In this document: piece after piece, positions 26,903 through 35,353 of the stretch | Numbering within the stretch: position 1 is the stretch's first letter | How the letters are laid out: each line of letters starts with the position of its first letter | Virus record (IMG/VR): IMGVR_UViG_3300035085_000004 | Coordinates: 1-44,446 of that record | Source: a virus | DNA: 44,446 nucleotides | Direction: 5' to 3' (one strand) | Position numbers and translations under genes: made by a program | Notes under the pieces: model-generated | Told to the model about the DNA's origin: nothing | Databases searched by the model: none | What the model saw: only the letters and a program-made list of their open reading frames with translations

Positions 26903-27977
26903 TTGGGGCGAAGAAGAGAGAAAAGCCGTACTCGAAGTCCTGGATTCAGGTTCCTACACGATGGGCGCTAAGGTTCGGGACTTCGAGAAGGCTTACGCAG
27001 ATTATTGCGGCTCGAAATATTGCGTGATGGTCAACTCCGGGTCGTCGGCCAATCTTTTGATGGTGGCCGCTTATACGATTCGCTATGGACCTGGGATTGT
27101 CGCTGTCCCAGCTCTAGGCTGGCCCACGAGTTATATCCCTTTCCATCAGTACGGATGGAAGCTGCGGTTTGTAGATATCGACCGCGAGACTCTTAACTAC
27201 GATCTTGAGAAGCTATGGCACGCAAACGCAGACGACAGCCTAGACCTGTGCCTCGCTATTAACGTTTTGGGGAATCCGAACGAGTTCAAAGGATTTCCCA
27301 GGCGGGTAAGGGTTCTTGAGGACAATTGCGAGTCCATGGGGGCCGAGTACGGAAATAAAAGGACTGGCACCTTTGGTTTGATGTCCTCGCACTCCACGTT
27401 TTTCTCGCACCATATCTGCACGATGGAAGGCGGAATGGTGACGACCGATGATGAATATTTCTATCACATGCTCCTGAGTTTAAGGAGTCATGGATGGACA
27501 AGGCATTTGCCGGAAAATAACCAGCTCGGCGAGAAAGTAGAGAACTGGCGTTTTATTCTCCCAGGTTACAACGTCAGGCCCATCGAAATGATGGGGGCTG
27601 TAGGTTTAGAGCAGCTAAAGAAGCTGCCGGAGATCGTCAGGCAGAGGCGAAAGAACGCAGAGACATTTCCTTTACCCACTCAAAAAGAGATTGGAAAGTC
27701 CTCCTGGTACGGGTTCGCGCTTCTGTCTGACGATATCGAAGCCTTAAAGGCGAATCTCGAAGGCATCGAGTACCGCCCAGTGATCTCGGGGAATTTCACC
27801 CGGCATCCGGTCATCAAGTATTTCGACTACGAAGCGCCAGACCTACCCAATGCGGATTACGTCCACGATCACGGGGTAATGATCGGGAACCATCCGACGC
27901 CAATAAACTGGAGAGAGTTATTCTTAGAGTCTTCATCGGATATGACGAGCATGAAAAACTCGCATATCACGTCCTAA
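26883..27977 (+). CDS. DegT-fold PLP enzyme with His for Lys: probable NDP-4-keto-6-deoxysugar 3-dehydratase
   Basis: 364 residues from ATG 26883. Signatures of the DegT/DnrJ/StrS fold: NSGSSANLLMVAA (51-63), VPALGWPTS, and LEDNCESMGAEY (145-156, with Asp147 for the PLP pyridine). At the place where aminotransferases carry the PLP lysine it reads FFSHHICTMEGGM (173-185): His176/177, no Lys. This is the hallmark of ColD and RfbH/E1, PMP-dependent enzymes that remove the C3 hydroxyl instead of aminating C4. With Gmd beside it, the expected product is GDP-4-keto-3,6-dideoxymannose. Whether it binds PMP needs testing. Confidence 0.8.
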   Translation: MKLSHSSWGEEERKAVLEVLDSGSYTMGAKVRDFEKAYADYCGSKYCVMVNSGSSANLLMVAAYTIRYGPGIVAVPALGWPTSYIPFHQYGWKLRFVDIDRETLNYDLEKLWHANADDSLDLCLAINVLGNPNEFKGFPRRVRVLEDNCESMGAEYGNKRTGTFGLMSSHSTFFSHHICTMEGGMVTTDDEYFYHMLLSLRSHGWTRHLPENNQLGEKVENWRFILPGYNVRPIEMMGAVGLEQLKKLPEIVRQRRKNAETFPLPTQKEIGKSSWYGFALLSDDIEALKANLEGIEYRPVISGNFTRHPVIKYFDYEAPDLPNADYVHDHGVMIGNHPTPINWRELFLESSSDMTSMKNSHITS

Positions 27978-28597
27978 GCCATTCGATACTCCGAAGGGCG
28001 AGCATTCCGGTAACGATTTGTCCGCTTAACCGCCCGACCCTGAAGGCGGTTTTCGATAGGCCCCGCGGTTATTACGAGTCTACGGACTTCAGCATTTCCA
28101 GATTCATCGTCCCCTACCTTTGCGATTATGAAGGCTGGGCGGTCTTTATGGACTGCGACATGCTGTGTCTTGGGGATATAGCCGAGTTCGCCGGCTACGC
28201 TTCGTTAATGGAGAAGTACGCAACCGCTGTCAGAGTGGTGAAGCACGAATATGAGCCTTCAGCGGATACCAAGTTCTTAGGTCAGCAGCAGACCAAGTAC
28301 GAGAAAAAGAACTGGTCCTCGGTGATGCTTTTCAACAACCACCTATGCAGGAATCTGACCCCGGAATATGTCGATAGCGCTCCCGGCCTTTCCCTGCACA
28401 GATTCAGTTGGGTTGACGAGAGAAAAGTCGGCGGGCTTCCGAAGGAATGGAATTACCTAGTAGGAGAACGGAATCAGACCGAGCTACGACCGAAGCTGAT
28501 CCATTACACGCTCGGGGGGCCGTGGTTTCCGGAATACGCAACCTGTGAATATGCCGACGACTGGCGCGTCGAGCTCGAGGACATGAATGGTAAATAA
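27920..28597 (+). CDS. GT8-like DxD glycosyltransferase with non-canonical start
   Basis: About 225 residues. The frame carries a full N-terminus (LRVFIGYDEHEKLAYHVLSHSILRR) typical of phage and bacterial GT8-like enzymes, and FMDCDMLCLGD near residue 76 is the DxD donor site. No ATG, GTG or TTG lies in frame between 27782 and 28148. The best initiator is ATT 27920, with GGAGAG five bases upstream, or CTG 27908; both would overlap the dehydratase gene. Calling the start at ATG 28148 would remove the donor site. Acceptor unknown. Confidence 0.7.
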   Translation: MLRVFIGYDEHEKLAYHVLSHSILRRASIPVTICPLNRPTLKAVFDRPRGYYESTDFSISRFIVPYLCDYEGWAVFMDCDMLCLGDIAEFAGYASLMEKYATAVRVVKHEYEPSADTKFLGQQQTKYEKKNWSSVMLFNNHLCRNLTPEYVDSAPGLSLHRFSWVDERKVGGLPKEWNYLVGERNQTELRPKLIHYTLGGPWFPEYATCEYADDWRVELEDMNGK

Positions 28598-28880
28598 CCT
28601 GCTCGATGAGTTCGACGGTCGGTTATTGAGAATCACCATTGCTTACCCCGTCCTGGGACCTGAAATCCAGAAGATCAAGAAACACACGTCTTACGCCTTG
28701 AACAACGATAGGGACCCGCAAGGCAAGCCGTTGGACAAAAACAGGACGCTGAGGAAGACGATTAAACGAGTCCTGGGCTTGGTGAAGAAGCATCCCGAGC
28801 TGAAGGAGTTCGTAAAGCCGATAGTCAAAAAAGCAGTCAATTATCTGGAGCCGCAATATGCCTCTACCAACCAGCACTGA
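28587..28880 (+). CDS. hypothetical protein at cassette end
   Basis: 97 residues from ATG 28587, overlapping the preceding gene by 11 bases. Basic and helical; IKKHTSYALNNDRDPQGKP then TLRKTIKRVLGLVKKHPELKEFVKP. Overlaps the next gene by 23 bases. May belong to the packaging operon rather than the sugar cassette. No family recognised. Confidence 0.65.
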   Translation: MVNNLLDEFDGRLLRITIAYPVLGPEIQKIKKHTSYALNNDRDPQGKPLDKNRTLRKTIKRVLGLVKKHPELKEFVKPIVKKAVNYLEPQYASTNQH

Positions 28881-29460
28881 CGCACACGTTTCCGGAGACA
28901 TTTTGTGGTCTCAGCCCATCATGGGGAAAGACGGCTCGAACACGATTCTTGCCGCCGAGATCCGGGTTGTTGCAGATGCCAATGCTGCGACGGGGAAGAT
29001 TGCATCCAGGTTCGAATTCTGGACCACTACAACGGGTGGGACGCTTACCAAAGCTTTGACGATAGATGCGGGCCAACTGGCTACATTCGTCGGGAGTCTC
29101 GGTGGTGTAAATCTCACTGGATCGGGACTGTTCAAGCTATCAGGTATCGAGAACACCATTACCGCTCATGCTGGCGGGACGCAAGCTGCTGCGTTTGCCC
29201 TATCGACTACCAAGTCCATTCACAACGTAACGATAGTCGGGACTGCGGCGGACTCGGTAATTCTTCCTGCGGCTACGGGGTCTGGAGTTGTTCATTGGGT
29301 CAAGAATTCTGCTGCTGCTAACTCGTTGCAACTTTTCGCGGCCTCTACGGAAACGATCGATGGGGTTGCTTCTGCTACTGGCGTAGCTGTGGCCGCCGGT
29401 AAATCGCGTATCTGCCTGGACTTTGCTACCGGGCTCTGGCTGTCCATTCTAGGAGCTTGA
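28858..29460 (+). CDS. beta-rich structural-type protein
   Basis: 200 residues from ATG 28858. Gly/Ala/Thr/Val-rich with regular beta patterns (GDILWSQPIMGKDGSNTILAAE, RFEFWTTTTGGTLTKALTID, VHWVKNSAAANSLQLFAASTETIDG). This resembles phage decoration or fibre-adsorption domains. It sits just before the large terminase, so it is likely a virion protein; a surface decoration that could carry sugars is possible but unproven. Confidence 0.65.
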   Translation: MPLPTSTDAHVSGDILWSQPIMGKDGSNTILAAEIRVVADANAATGKIASRFEFWTTTTGGTLTKALTIDAGQLATFVGSLGGVNLTGSGLFKLSGIENTITAHAGGTQAAAFALSTTKSIHNVTIVGTAADSVILPAATGSGVVHWVKNSAAANSLQLFAASTETIDGVASATGVAVAAGKSRICLDFATGLWLSILGA

Positions 29461-30893
29461 TGTCTCCTGAAAGGAAGCTTGGAGAGCTGGTTGCGGCTTT
29501 CGAGAGAAGAAAACAGACACACCGGCTCGAACATTACGAGCCGTATCCCTACCAAATCGGGTTTCACAACGCTGTAGGGTATAGGACAGAAAAGCCGGCC
29601 TCGCAACGCTGCCTGATGGCGGCGAATCAAGTAGGAAAGACTCTCTGCGGGGCGATGGAAGTAGCTATCCACCTTACTGGTTTTTATCCGGAATGGTGGG
29701 AAGGTCATAGGTTCTATCATGCCATCAACTGTCTCGTCGGTGGACTAACTAATGAGTCGGTGCGGGATATCTGCCAGAAGGAATTATTCGGCGATCCCAC
29801 AGACGATAAGCAATTAGGGACCGGGTCAGTCCCTATCGACAAGGTGGGCGCGACGACCCGCAAGGCCGGGGTTCCTAACGCATTAGATACCGTGCTGGTA
29901 AAGCACAAGTCCGGGGCGTGGTCGAAGGTCTCCTTTCGTGCTTATGAGCAGGGAGCTAAGAAACATATGGGCTCCCGCATTCATCTCGGATGGATGGACG
30001 AAGAACCCCCGGAAGACGTGTATTCGCAATATATCCGGGGAACGCTTTCGACCAAGGGGATTCTGTTTATCACCTTCACCCCGGAGGAGGGGGTAACGAA
30101 AGTCGTCCACGGATTCATCAACGACTTAAAACCTGGACAGGCTTTGATTCGCGCGACCTGGGACGACGCTCCGCACATGAACCATGACCGCAGGGAGCAA
30201 ATGCTTGCGTCTATTCCAGCCCACCAACGTGAGATGCGCTCGAAAGGCGTTCCGCTGATGGGTTCTGGTTTGGTGTATCAACACCTAGAAGAAGACATTA
30301 CTTGCGACCCTATAGAGATTCCAGCTTGGTGGCCGAGGATATGCGGAATTGATTTTGGTATAGACCACGGATTCGCGGCGATATGGTTGGCGTGGGATAG
30401 GGACAGAGACATCGTGTATGAGATCGACTGCTACAGGGCCGCAGGAGAAAAGATGTCGGAGCACGTATCGCAACTTAACCGTCGTGGGCACTGGATACCA
30501 GTTATATGGCCCCACGACGGTCTCAATAGAGAGAAATCGTCAGGCGAACCTCTTTCGGAACTTTACCGGAAGGAGGGGGCGAATATGTGGCACGAACCGT
30601 TTTCCAATCCTCCTGTTCCAGGTGTCGAAGAAGGCAAGGGAGGCAATTCTGTGGAGTTCGGCGTAACCGAGATCAATGGCAGGATGCTTACCAAACGGTG
30701 GTACACATTCAAGACGCTCAAGGATGTACTAGAGGAACAAAGAATGTTCCATCGCGTTGATGGGAAAATCATTAAGCAATACGACGACCTCATGGACGCG
30801 CGACGTTATGCGGCGCTCTCGTTGAGACATGCCCAAACGCAGACATTGCGAATCAAACAACAGCAGGCCCCCGTGGGAGCTACGAATTGGTAA
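29460..30893 (+). CDS. terL: terminase large subunit
   Basis: 477 residues from ATG 29460, which overlaps the previous stop (TGATG) and follows AGGAG. Walker A variant AANQVGKT (near residue 54-61), Walker B IHLGWMDEE (near residue 180), and the nuclease Asp residues in ICGIDFGIDHGFAA, VIWPHDGLN and YDDLMDARRY. It pumps DNA through the portal and cuts concatemers. Separated from terS by the sugar cassette, whereas the two are normally adjacent. Confidence 0.93.
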   Translation: MSPERKLGELVAAFERRKQTHRLEHYEPYPYQIGFHNAVGYRTEKPASQRCLMAANQVGKTLCGAMEVAIHLTGFYPEWWEGHRFYHAINCLVGGLTNESVRDICQKELFGDPTDDKQLGTGSVPIDKVGATTRKAGVPNALDTVLVKHKSGAWSKVSFRAYEQGAKKHMGSRIHLGWMDEEPPEDVYSQYIRGTLSTKGILFITFTPEEGVTKVVHGFINDLKPGQALIRATWDDAPHMNHDRREQMLASIPAHQREMRSKGVPLMGSGLVYQHLEEDITCDPIEIPAWWPRICGIDFGIDHGFAAIWLAWDRDRDIVYEIDCYRAAGEKMSEHVSQLNRRGHWIPVIWPHDGLNREKSSGEPLSELYRKEGANMWHEPFSNPPVPGVEEGKGGNSVEFGVTEINGRMLTKRWYTFKTLKDVLEEQRMFHRVDGKIIKQYDDLMDARRYAALSLRHAQTQTLRIKQQQAPVGATNW

Positions 30894-30910
30894 ATGAAAT
30901 CCTGTTGGCA

Positions 30911-31081
30911 ATGCGGTTATGGTTCATGCGTAACGTCGGAGATTACTTCATTGGCTGGAGGAAGGTATTTGGATATTGGCTATGGAAAAAGCTCGGCATG
31001 CCTGGGCTTAGGGAATTCGTAAATAAGAAGCCCATCCCGCGGCATAAGGCATTTGTTTGGAGGCTTTTGGTTCGTGGATAA
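30911..31081 (+). CDS. small aromatic basic protein
   Basis: About 56 residues from ATG 30911 (a TTG at 30887 is also in frame). Rich in Trp, Phe, Arg and Lys: MRLWFMRNVGDYFIGWRKVF, YWLWKKLGMPGL. Amphipathic rather than clearly transmembrane. Lies between terL and the portal, which its end overlaps by 8 bases. Another short frame (ATG 30894) exists in this gap; which is real is unsure. Confidence 0.4.
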   Translation: MRLWFMRNVGDYFIGWRKVFGYWLWKKLGMPGLREFVNKKPIPRHKAFVWRLLVRG

Positions 31082-33221
31082 CGCAGAACCTTCAGCCGAT
31101 AAAGTCAAGAAGCGGAAGATCCGCAAATCAGATTGGCAGAAGGTAGAGGACTATCTAAAGCGCGAGCTGCAAACACGGAAGGACAACGACTTTCGCAAGC
31201 AGCACGAGCGTATTTGGAAGGAAGTAGACCGCCAAATCGCCATGGAGCCTATGGCGAAGATTGGGCCGCAAGGGAAACCGCTTCCTCCCGGCTGGCAATC
31301 TGCTTTCGAGCTGGGAGAGCTGGCGAAGGCTTCAGAAGTCACGACTGCTGCCGTAATGCGCTTGGTCTTCCCGTTCAATCGAACCTACTTCGAAGCTCAT
31401 ACCAAACCGCCGATGACCGTAGACCCCAAAACGGGTCGAGCGGTCCCAATGGTCAATGAGGATCAGGTAAAGAAGGCGGACGGAATACAACGGTCCTTGA
31501 TGGCGCAGCAGCAGTTAGATTTCGGCCACAAGGCCAGGGTAGAGATATCGGTCAAAGAAGCTTTGCACCACGGCTCATTTGTCGCGACCGTCGAGCAGGA
31601 TACGCAGAACAAGGTCCATGACGGACAGGGCTTGGAAAGCCTCAGTGCCCCTGTGTGGGTTCCGCATTCCATGTGGAATTGCTATCCGGATTCGAGTCCC
31701 GCAGTGATTCCCGGAGCCAATATCTTCTATACCGGCTCCATGATGATCGTGTCGTACATGCCCCGCTACAAAGTCCTGCAGTTGAAGGGCGAGGGGTACA
31801 TGAATATCGATCCGAAGAAGATTCTGAAGAAGAAAAACACGAATAAGGGTGTAGAGACCGAAGACGTAGAGATCGTCACCTATTACGGTGACCTGAACAT
31901 GGAGCGGGAGGATGGGGATATCTACCTCCCGAACTCCAAGTGCAAGACCGCCAACGGCACGGTTATCTACTACAAAGCAAACGACCTTCCGTTCCCCGAA
32001 GTGATTTACCAAGGGTACGAAAGGCAGGATGTGCGGGACCCGTACTTTACCTCCCCGATCATCAAGAACTCGCCGATGCAGAAGATGACGACGATTCTTG
32101 CGAACAAGTTCATTGACTCTGTAGACCTGCATACGACCCCGCCTATAGTCTATGACGGCAATGACCCGTACATGGTGCAAAACGGTGGGGTCGCTATGTG
32201 GCCCGGGGCTCAAACAGCCTCCAAGGGTTCGAACAAGTTCCAGGAAGTCAAGGTAGGCGATCCGAAAGCCGCTTTGATGGGCCTGCAATTCGGCCTGCAG
32301 AAGATCGAGGAAGGCACGGGTGTAAACGCCATTCGTGCCGGAGCCTCAGATTCCGACCGGAAGACCGCTACTGAAGTCAGGGACACCCAACAAGGGGCGG
32401 AGCTTAGGACTGCGGATTTCGTGGGCAAGCTGGAGGCCGGCGGGTTAAGACCATTTCTCTACATGCAGCATGAATTGAATTTGAAATACATGACCTCCTA
32501 TTCGTTCTACTGCGCGGAGAAAGAGCTTCCCGACTTCATGGTCGTAAAGAAGAAGGATTTGCCCAAGGTCGTGCATTTCGAGGTGGTCGGGTCCAAAGGA
32601 GTATTGGGAGAAGAACAGCGCACTCAGAAGATGAGCCAGGTTACGGCTTGGGCGGCTGGTACTCCTGGATTCGCCGAGCTTCTGGAGCGCCCGAAGATCC
32701 TTGTCGATATGTACGAGGACGCAGGAGTAAAAGGCGCGGAGATATACGTCAACAGCAAGGGCCTGCAAATACCGCCGCAAGTGCAGGCGCAGCTACAGCA
32801 GGCACAGCAGGTCATCCAGGAGCTTCAGCAGAAGTTGCAGGAGGCCCAGCAGAACATGCAGGCCAAGATGGCCGAGGTTCAGCTAAAGGCCAAAGTTGCT
32901 CAGGAGGAAATGGCGCTCGACCGCCAAAAGGCGCAAGAGGAACATGCCTTGGAATCGCAGAAAATGGTCCGCGAATTCCAGTTGAAGCAAGAGGAGCTGA
33001 GGCAGGAAATCATTGCCCAGCAGAAGCAAATGGCGGCGGACTTCCAGCTCGCATTGCTTCAACTCGCAGCAGATACCAAGATTGCCGCTGCTTCTGCTAA
33101 TGCCAAGAACGGAGAAGGAAAGCCAGCGAAGCAGATTAGGGATATTCACATCACGGTCCCGGCGCAGACCGGAAAGAAGAAGATCACATTCAACGATGGC
33201 GAGACGGCGACGATTGAATAA
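31074..33221 (+). CDS. portal (head-tail connector) protein
   Basis: 715 residues from GTG 31074, chosen for TGGAGG 11 bases upstream; an open TTG at 31053 lies over that site. N-terminal basic region (KVKKRKIRKSDWQKVEDYLK), core with FPFNRTYFEA, KKADGIQRSLMAQQQLDF, TSPIIKNSPMQKMTTILANK, and GVNAIRAGASDSDRKTATEVRDT; then from about residue 575 a long Gln/Glu/Lys-rich coiled coil. The size and coiled coil match the long portals of P22/Bcep22-type podophages. It forms the 12-fold ring through which DNA passes. Confidence 0.88.
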   Translation: MDNAEPSADKVKKRKIRKSDWQKVEDYLKRELQTRKDNDFRKQHERIWKEVDRQIAMEPMAKIGPQGKPLPPGWQSAFELGELAKASEVTTAAVMRLVFPFNRTYFEAHTKPPMTVDPKTGRAVPMVNEDQVKKADGIQRSLMAQQQLDFGHKARVEISVKEALHHGSFVATVEQDTQNKVHDGQGLESLSAPVWVPHSMWNCYPDSSPAVIPGANIFYTGSMMIVSYMPRYKVLQLKGEGYMNIDPKKILKKKNTNKGVETEDVEIVTYYGDLNMEREDGDIYLPNSKCKTANGTVIYYKANDLPFPEVIYQGYERQDVRDPYFTSPIIKNSPMQKMTTILANKFIDSVDLHTTPPIVYDGNDPYMVQNGGVAMWPGAQTASKGSNKFQEVKVGDPKAALMGLQFGLQKIEEGTGVNAIRAGASDSDRKTATEVRDTQQGAELRTADFVGKLEAGGLRPFLYMQHELNLKYMTSYSFYCAEKELPDFMVVKKKDLPKVVHFEVVGSKGVLGEEQRTQKMSQVTAWAAGTPGFAELLERPKILVDMYEDAGVKGAEIYVNSKGLQIPPQVQAQLQQAQQVIQELQQKLQEAQQNMQAKMAEVQLKAKVAQEEMALDRQKAQEEHALESQKMVREFQLKQEELRQEIIAQQKQMAADFQLALLQLAADTKIAAASANAKNGEGKPAKQIRDIHITVPAQTGKKKITFNDGETATIE

Positions 33222-33604
33222 TGGCCGTCACCTATAGATCCACTCTTAGGACTACCAGGATGAACGATGTCGAAACCGACATCGACTCCGGTGTTGGAGC
33301 TGCGACGGTGGAAATTGGAGACGCTGGTTTTGCCAACGTCCTGGCGATTTTCACCTGTTCCGATCCTGCGGGGACGGTTTCTGGTGATGTCCTGACATTC
33401 TCTAGCATGCCTAAAAGCACTACCGCTTTGCTTACCGGAACGGCTGCTGCTGCGCGGATTAAAGAATCGGCTGGTACGGTAATAGTTTCTGGTCTGACCG
33501 TTGGCACTTCAGGTACGAACCTGATTATCTCGCCATCGACTTCGATAACGAGCGGACAGACGGTGAATCTTACCGCTCTGACCATTACGCACGCGACGAC
33601 GTGA
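33221..33604 (+). CDS. small beta-rich structural protein
   Basis: 127 residues from ATG 33221, overlapping the portal stop by 1 base. MAVTYRSTLRTTRMNDVETDID then GDAGFANVLAIFTC and ARIKESAGTVIVSGLTVGTSGTN follow a pattern common in small virion proteins of podophages. Likely a head decoration or adsorption component. Function inferred. Confidence 0.72.
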   Translation: MAVTYRSTLRTTRMNDVETDIDSGVGAATVEIGDAGFANVLAIFTCSDPAGTVSGDVLTFSSMPKSTTALLTGTAAAARIKESAGTVIVSGLTVGTSGTNLIISPSTSITSGQTVNLTALTITHATT

Positions 33605-33605
33605 A

Positions 33606-34730
33606 ATGTTGACTCTTGCTGCTGCCGACACACTCGCGGCAGTAGCGCAGTCTGCTACGACCGTCACTTATACGGTCTTCGGCATGGAATTGAATGCCGG
33701 GACAGAAACGTACAAGGTCTTGGCTCAGGGGCAACTCGCTGCGGCCGCGGCAACGATATACACCGCCCCGGCTTCTACCTCGGCGTTTATTCGCTCTATG
33801 ACGCTCGTGAACACGAATGCGGGAGCGAGCCAGACCTTTCAGTTATTCAGAGGCGGCTTGGTGGCGGCGAACGCTATCACGTCGATCATCACTATCCCGG
33901 CCGGCGGGATGGCGGTGTACGAAGACGCAGGGGGTTGGAAACTCTATAACTCCTCCGGACAGGTTTTAGGGCAGGGAGCTTCAGGGACGACCCCAGCGGT
34001 CGTATTGGGCGCGACTGCTGCCGCGGGTGTGTCTCCCAACTTCCTTAGATCAGACGACACGATCGACGCCTTTGATGGCGTAACGCCGGTCAATATAGCC
34101 GCTGCTGCTATAGTAGGAACGAATGCATTTTGTGCCCGCTCGGATCATACGCACACGATAGGCTCTGGTGTCGTCACCAGAACAATGCAGGAGGCAACCG
34201 GCAAGGGCTGGCAATTTCTTGGTACGGCAACCGGAGCAACGACAACGGTTGGTCCTGTAGTCTGGACCGGCACATTTACGCAATTCATGGTCGATTACTG
34301 GATTGCGGGTTACAACGGCGGAACCCCGGTAGGACGATTGTTGTTCGGCGCCGCTTCTATTTCTACAACCGCATTGACCAACGGCAGCAGCCTCTCGGAG
34401 GGCGTAACCGCGCCGACTGCTGCCCAGAGCATCCCGGGATGTCCTCTGGCTGTGACGCTTTCTGCCATCGCGCGAGGCGGTACGGTTCATGTGCGTGGAG
34501 CATCCGGGGCACTGAAGACATATGAAATCCTGGGCGGGAACGGGAACGCATCCGTATCTGTGGCGAGAACTCTATTTAGAGCCGCGGGCTCGTTCTCCGA
34601 TTTGGGGACCAACCTGCCATTGCAACGTATGCAATTGACGGTTTACGACACACTAACCGCCACCTCCGCTTCCGCACAAACTTTCACATCTGGCACCTAC
34701 CTTACGGTATGGGGTCGCAATAACGACTAG
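33606..34730 (+). CDS. tail-fibre-like structural protein
   Basis: 374 residues from ATG 33606. Long beta-repeats with Ala/Thr/Gly, including FIRSMTLVNTNAGASQTFQLFRGG and a C-terminal half with TGKGWQFLGTATGATTTVGPVVWTGTF. Similar segments occur in phage fibre and head-fibre domains. It is the largest of a run of beta proteins between portal and scaffold. Specific role unknown. Confidence 0.65.
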   Translation: MLTLAAADTLAAVAQSATTVTYTVFGMELNAGTETYKVLAQGQLAAAAATIYTAPASTSAFIRSMTLVNTNAGASQTFQLFRGGLVAANAITSIITIPAGGMAVYEDAGGWKLYNSSGQVLGQGASGTTPAVVLGATAAAGVSPNFLRSDDTIDAFDGVTPVNIAAAAIVGTNAFCARSDHTHTIGSGVVTRTMQEATGKGWQFLGTATGATTTVGPVVWTGTFTQFMVDYWIAGYNGGTPVGRLLFGAASISTTALTNGSSLSEGVTAPTAAQSIPGCPLAVTLSAIARGGTVHVRGASGALKTYEILGGNGNASVSVARTLFRAAGSFSDLGTNLPLQRMQLTVYDTLTATSASAQTFTSGTYLTVWGRNND

Positions 34731-34738
34731 AGGAAAAC

Positions 34739-35353
34739 GTGCCGTTATTCACACAAGCCATCGCCGATCCGGAAATTACCCAGATCGACGCGTTTATCGA
34801 AGCAAGGTTCCCCGGCGTGCCGCGCGCGATGTCGCCTTCATGGAACAACAAGGTGCTTTCGCTGGAAATGCCGACATTGACGCAAGTTCAGTTCGATCAA
34901 CTAATTCTCGATTTGACGGCCGCATTCCCTGACGCAATGACGTTGGATAACAACTTCGATATTCCGATCTTGCTGACCGACGCCGCCGCGCAGGTTTGGA
35001 TCGCAATGCCGGCGGTGCTGACCGAGTTTCGTGGGCTGACGATTCATCGCACGGCGGCGAATTTGGGGGCGCGCACGCAGGCGCAATTGATCGCAAATGT
35101 CCAAGTTGCCGGACTAGCTGGAGCCGGCTTACGAGTGCAAGCCTCTCTCGATAATGGCGCGAGCTGGCGCGCTCTGGAGGCTGGCGTCGGAGTCGGTCCG
35201 ACGGTGACGATAGACGCGACAGGAATAATCAAGGGCGCAGTGGCGACAATAGACGCCTTGGTGCGCAAAGACGTGTTGCTGCGTGTCGTCGGTGGTGGTG
35301 GAAACGGAGTTGTTTCGCCTCAATTCGGGACGATCTTACTGCGCGTTCGGTAA
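34739..35353 (+). CDS. structural protein of unknown role
   Basis: 204 residues from GTG 34739 with AGAGGAAA 6 bases upstream. First half alpha/beta (PEITQIDAFIEARFPG, QVQFDQLILDLTAAFPD), second half beta-rich (VQVAGLAGAGLRVQASLDNGASW, VTIDATGIIKGAVATID). Next to other virion genes; no known family. Confidence 0.6.
   Translation: MPLFTQAIADPEITQIDAFIEARFPGVPRAMSPSWNNKVLSLEMPTLTQVQFDQLILDLTAAFPDAMTLDNNFDIPILLTDAAAQVWIAMPAVLTEFRGLTIHRTAANLGARTQAQLIANVQVAGLAGAGLRVQASLDNGASWRALEAGVGVGPTVTIDATGIIKGAVATIDALVRKDVLLRVVGGGGNGVVSPQFGTILLRVR

Noticed and set aside
26883-27977. Calling the DegT-fold enzyme a perosamine-type aminotransferase
   Set aside because: The PLP-binding lysine expected of an aminotransferase is replaced by His in the FFSHHICTMEGG segment.
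28148-28597. Short glycosyltransferase starting at ATG 28148
   Set aside because: It would lack the conserved N-terminus and most of the donor-binding site encoded immediately upstream.
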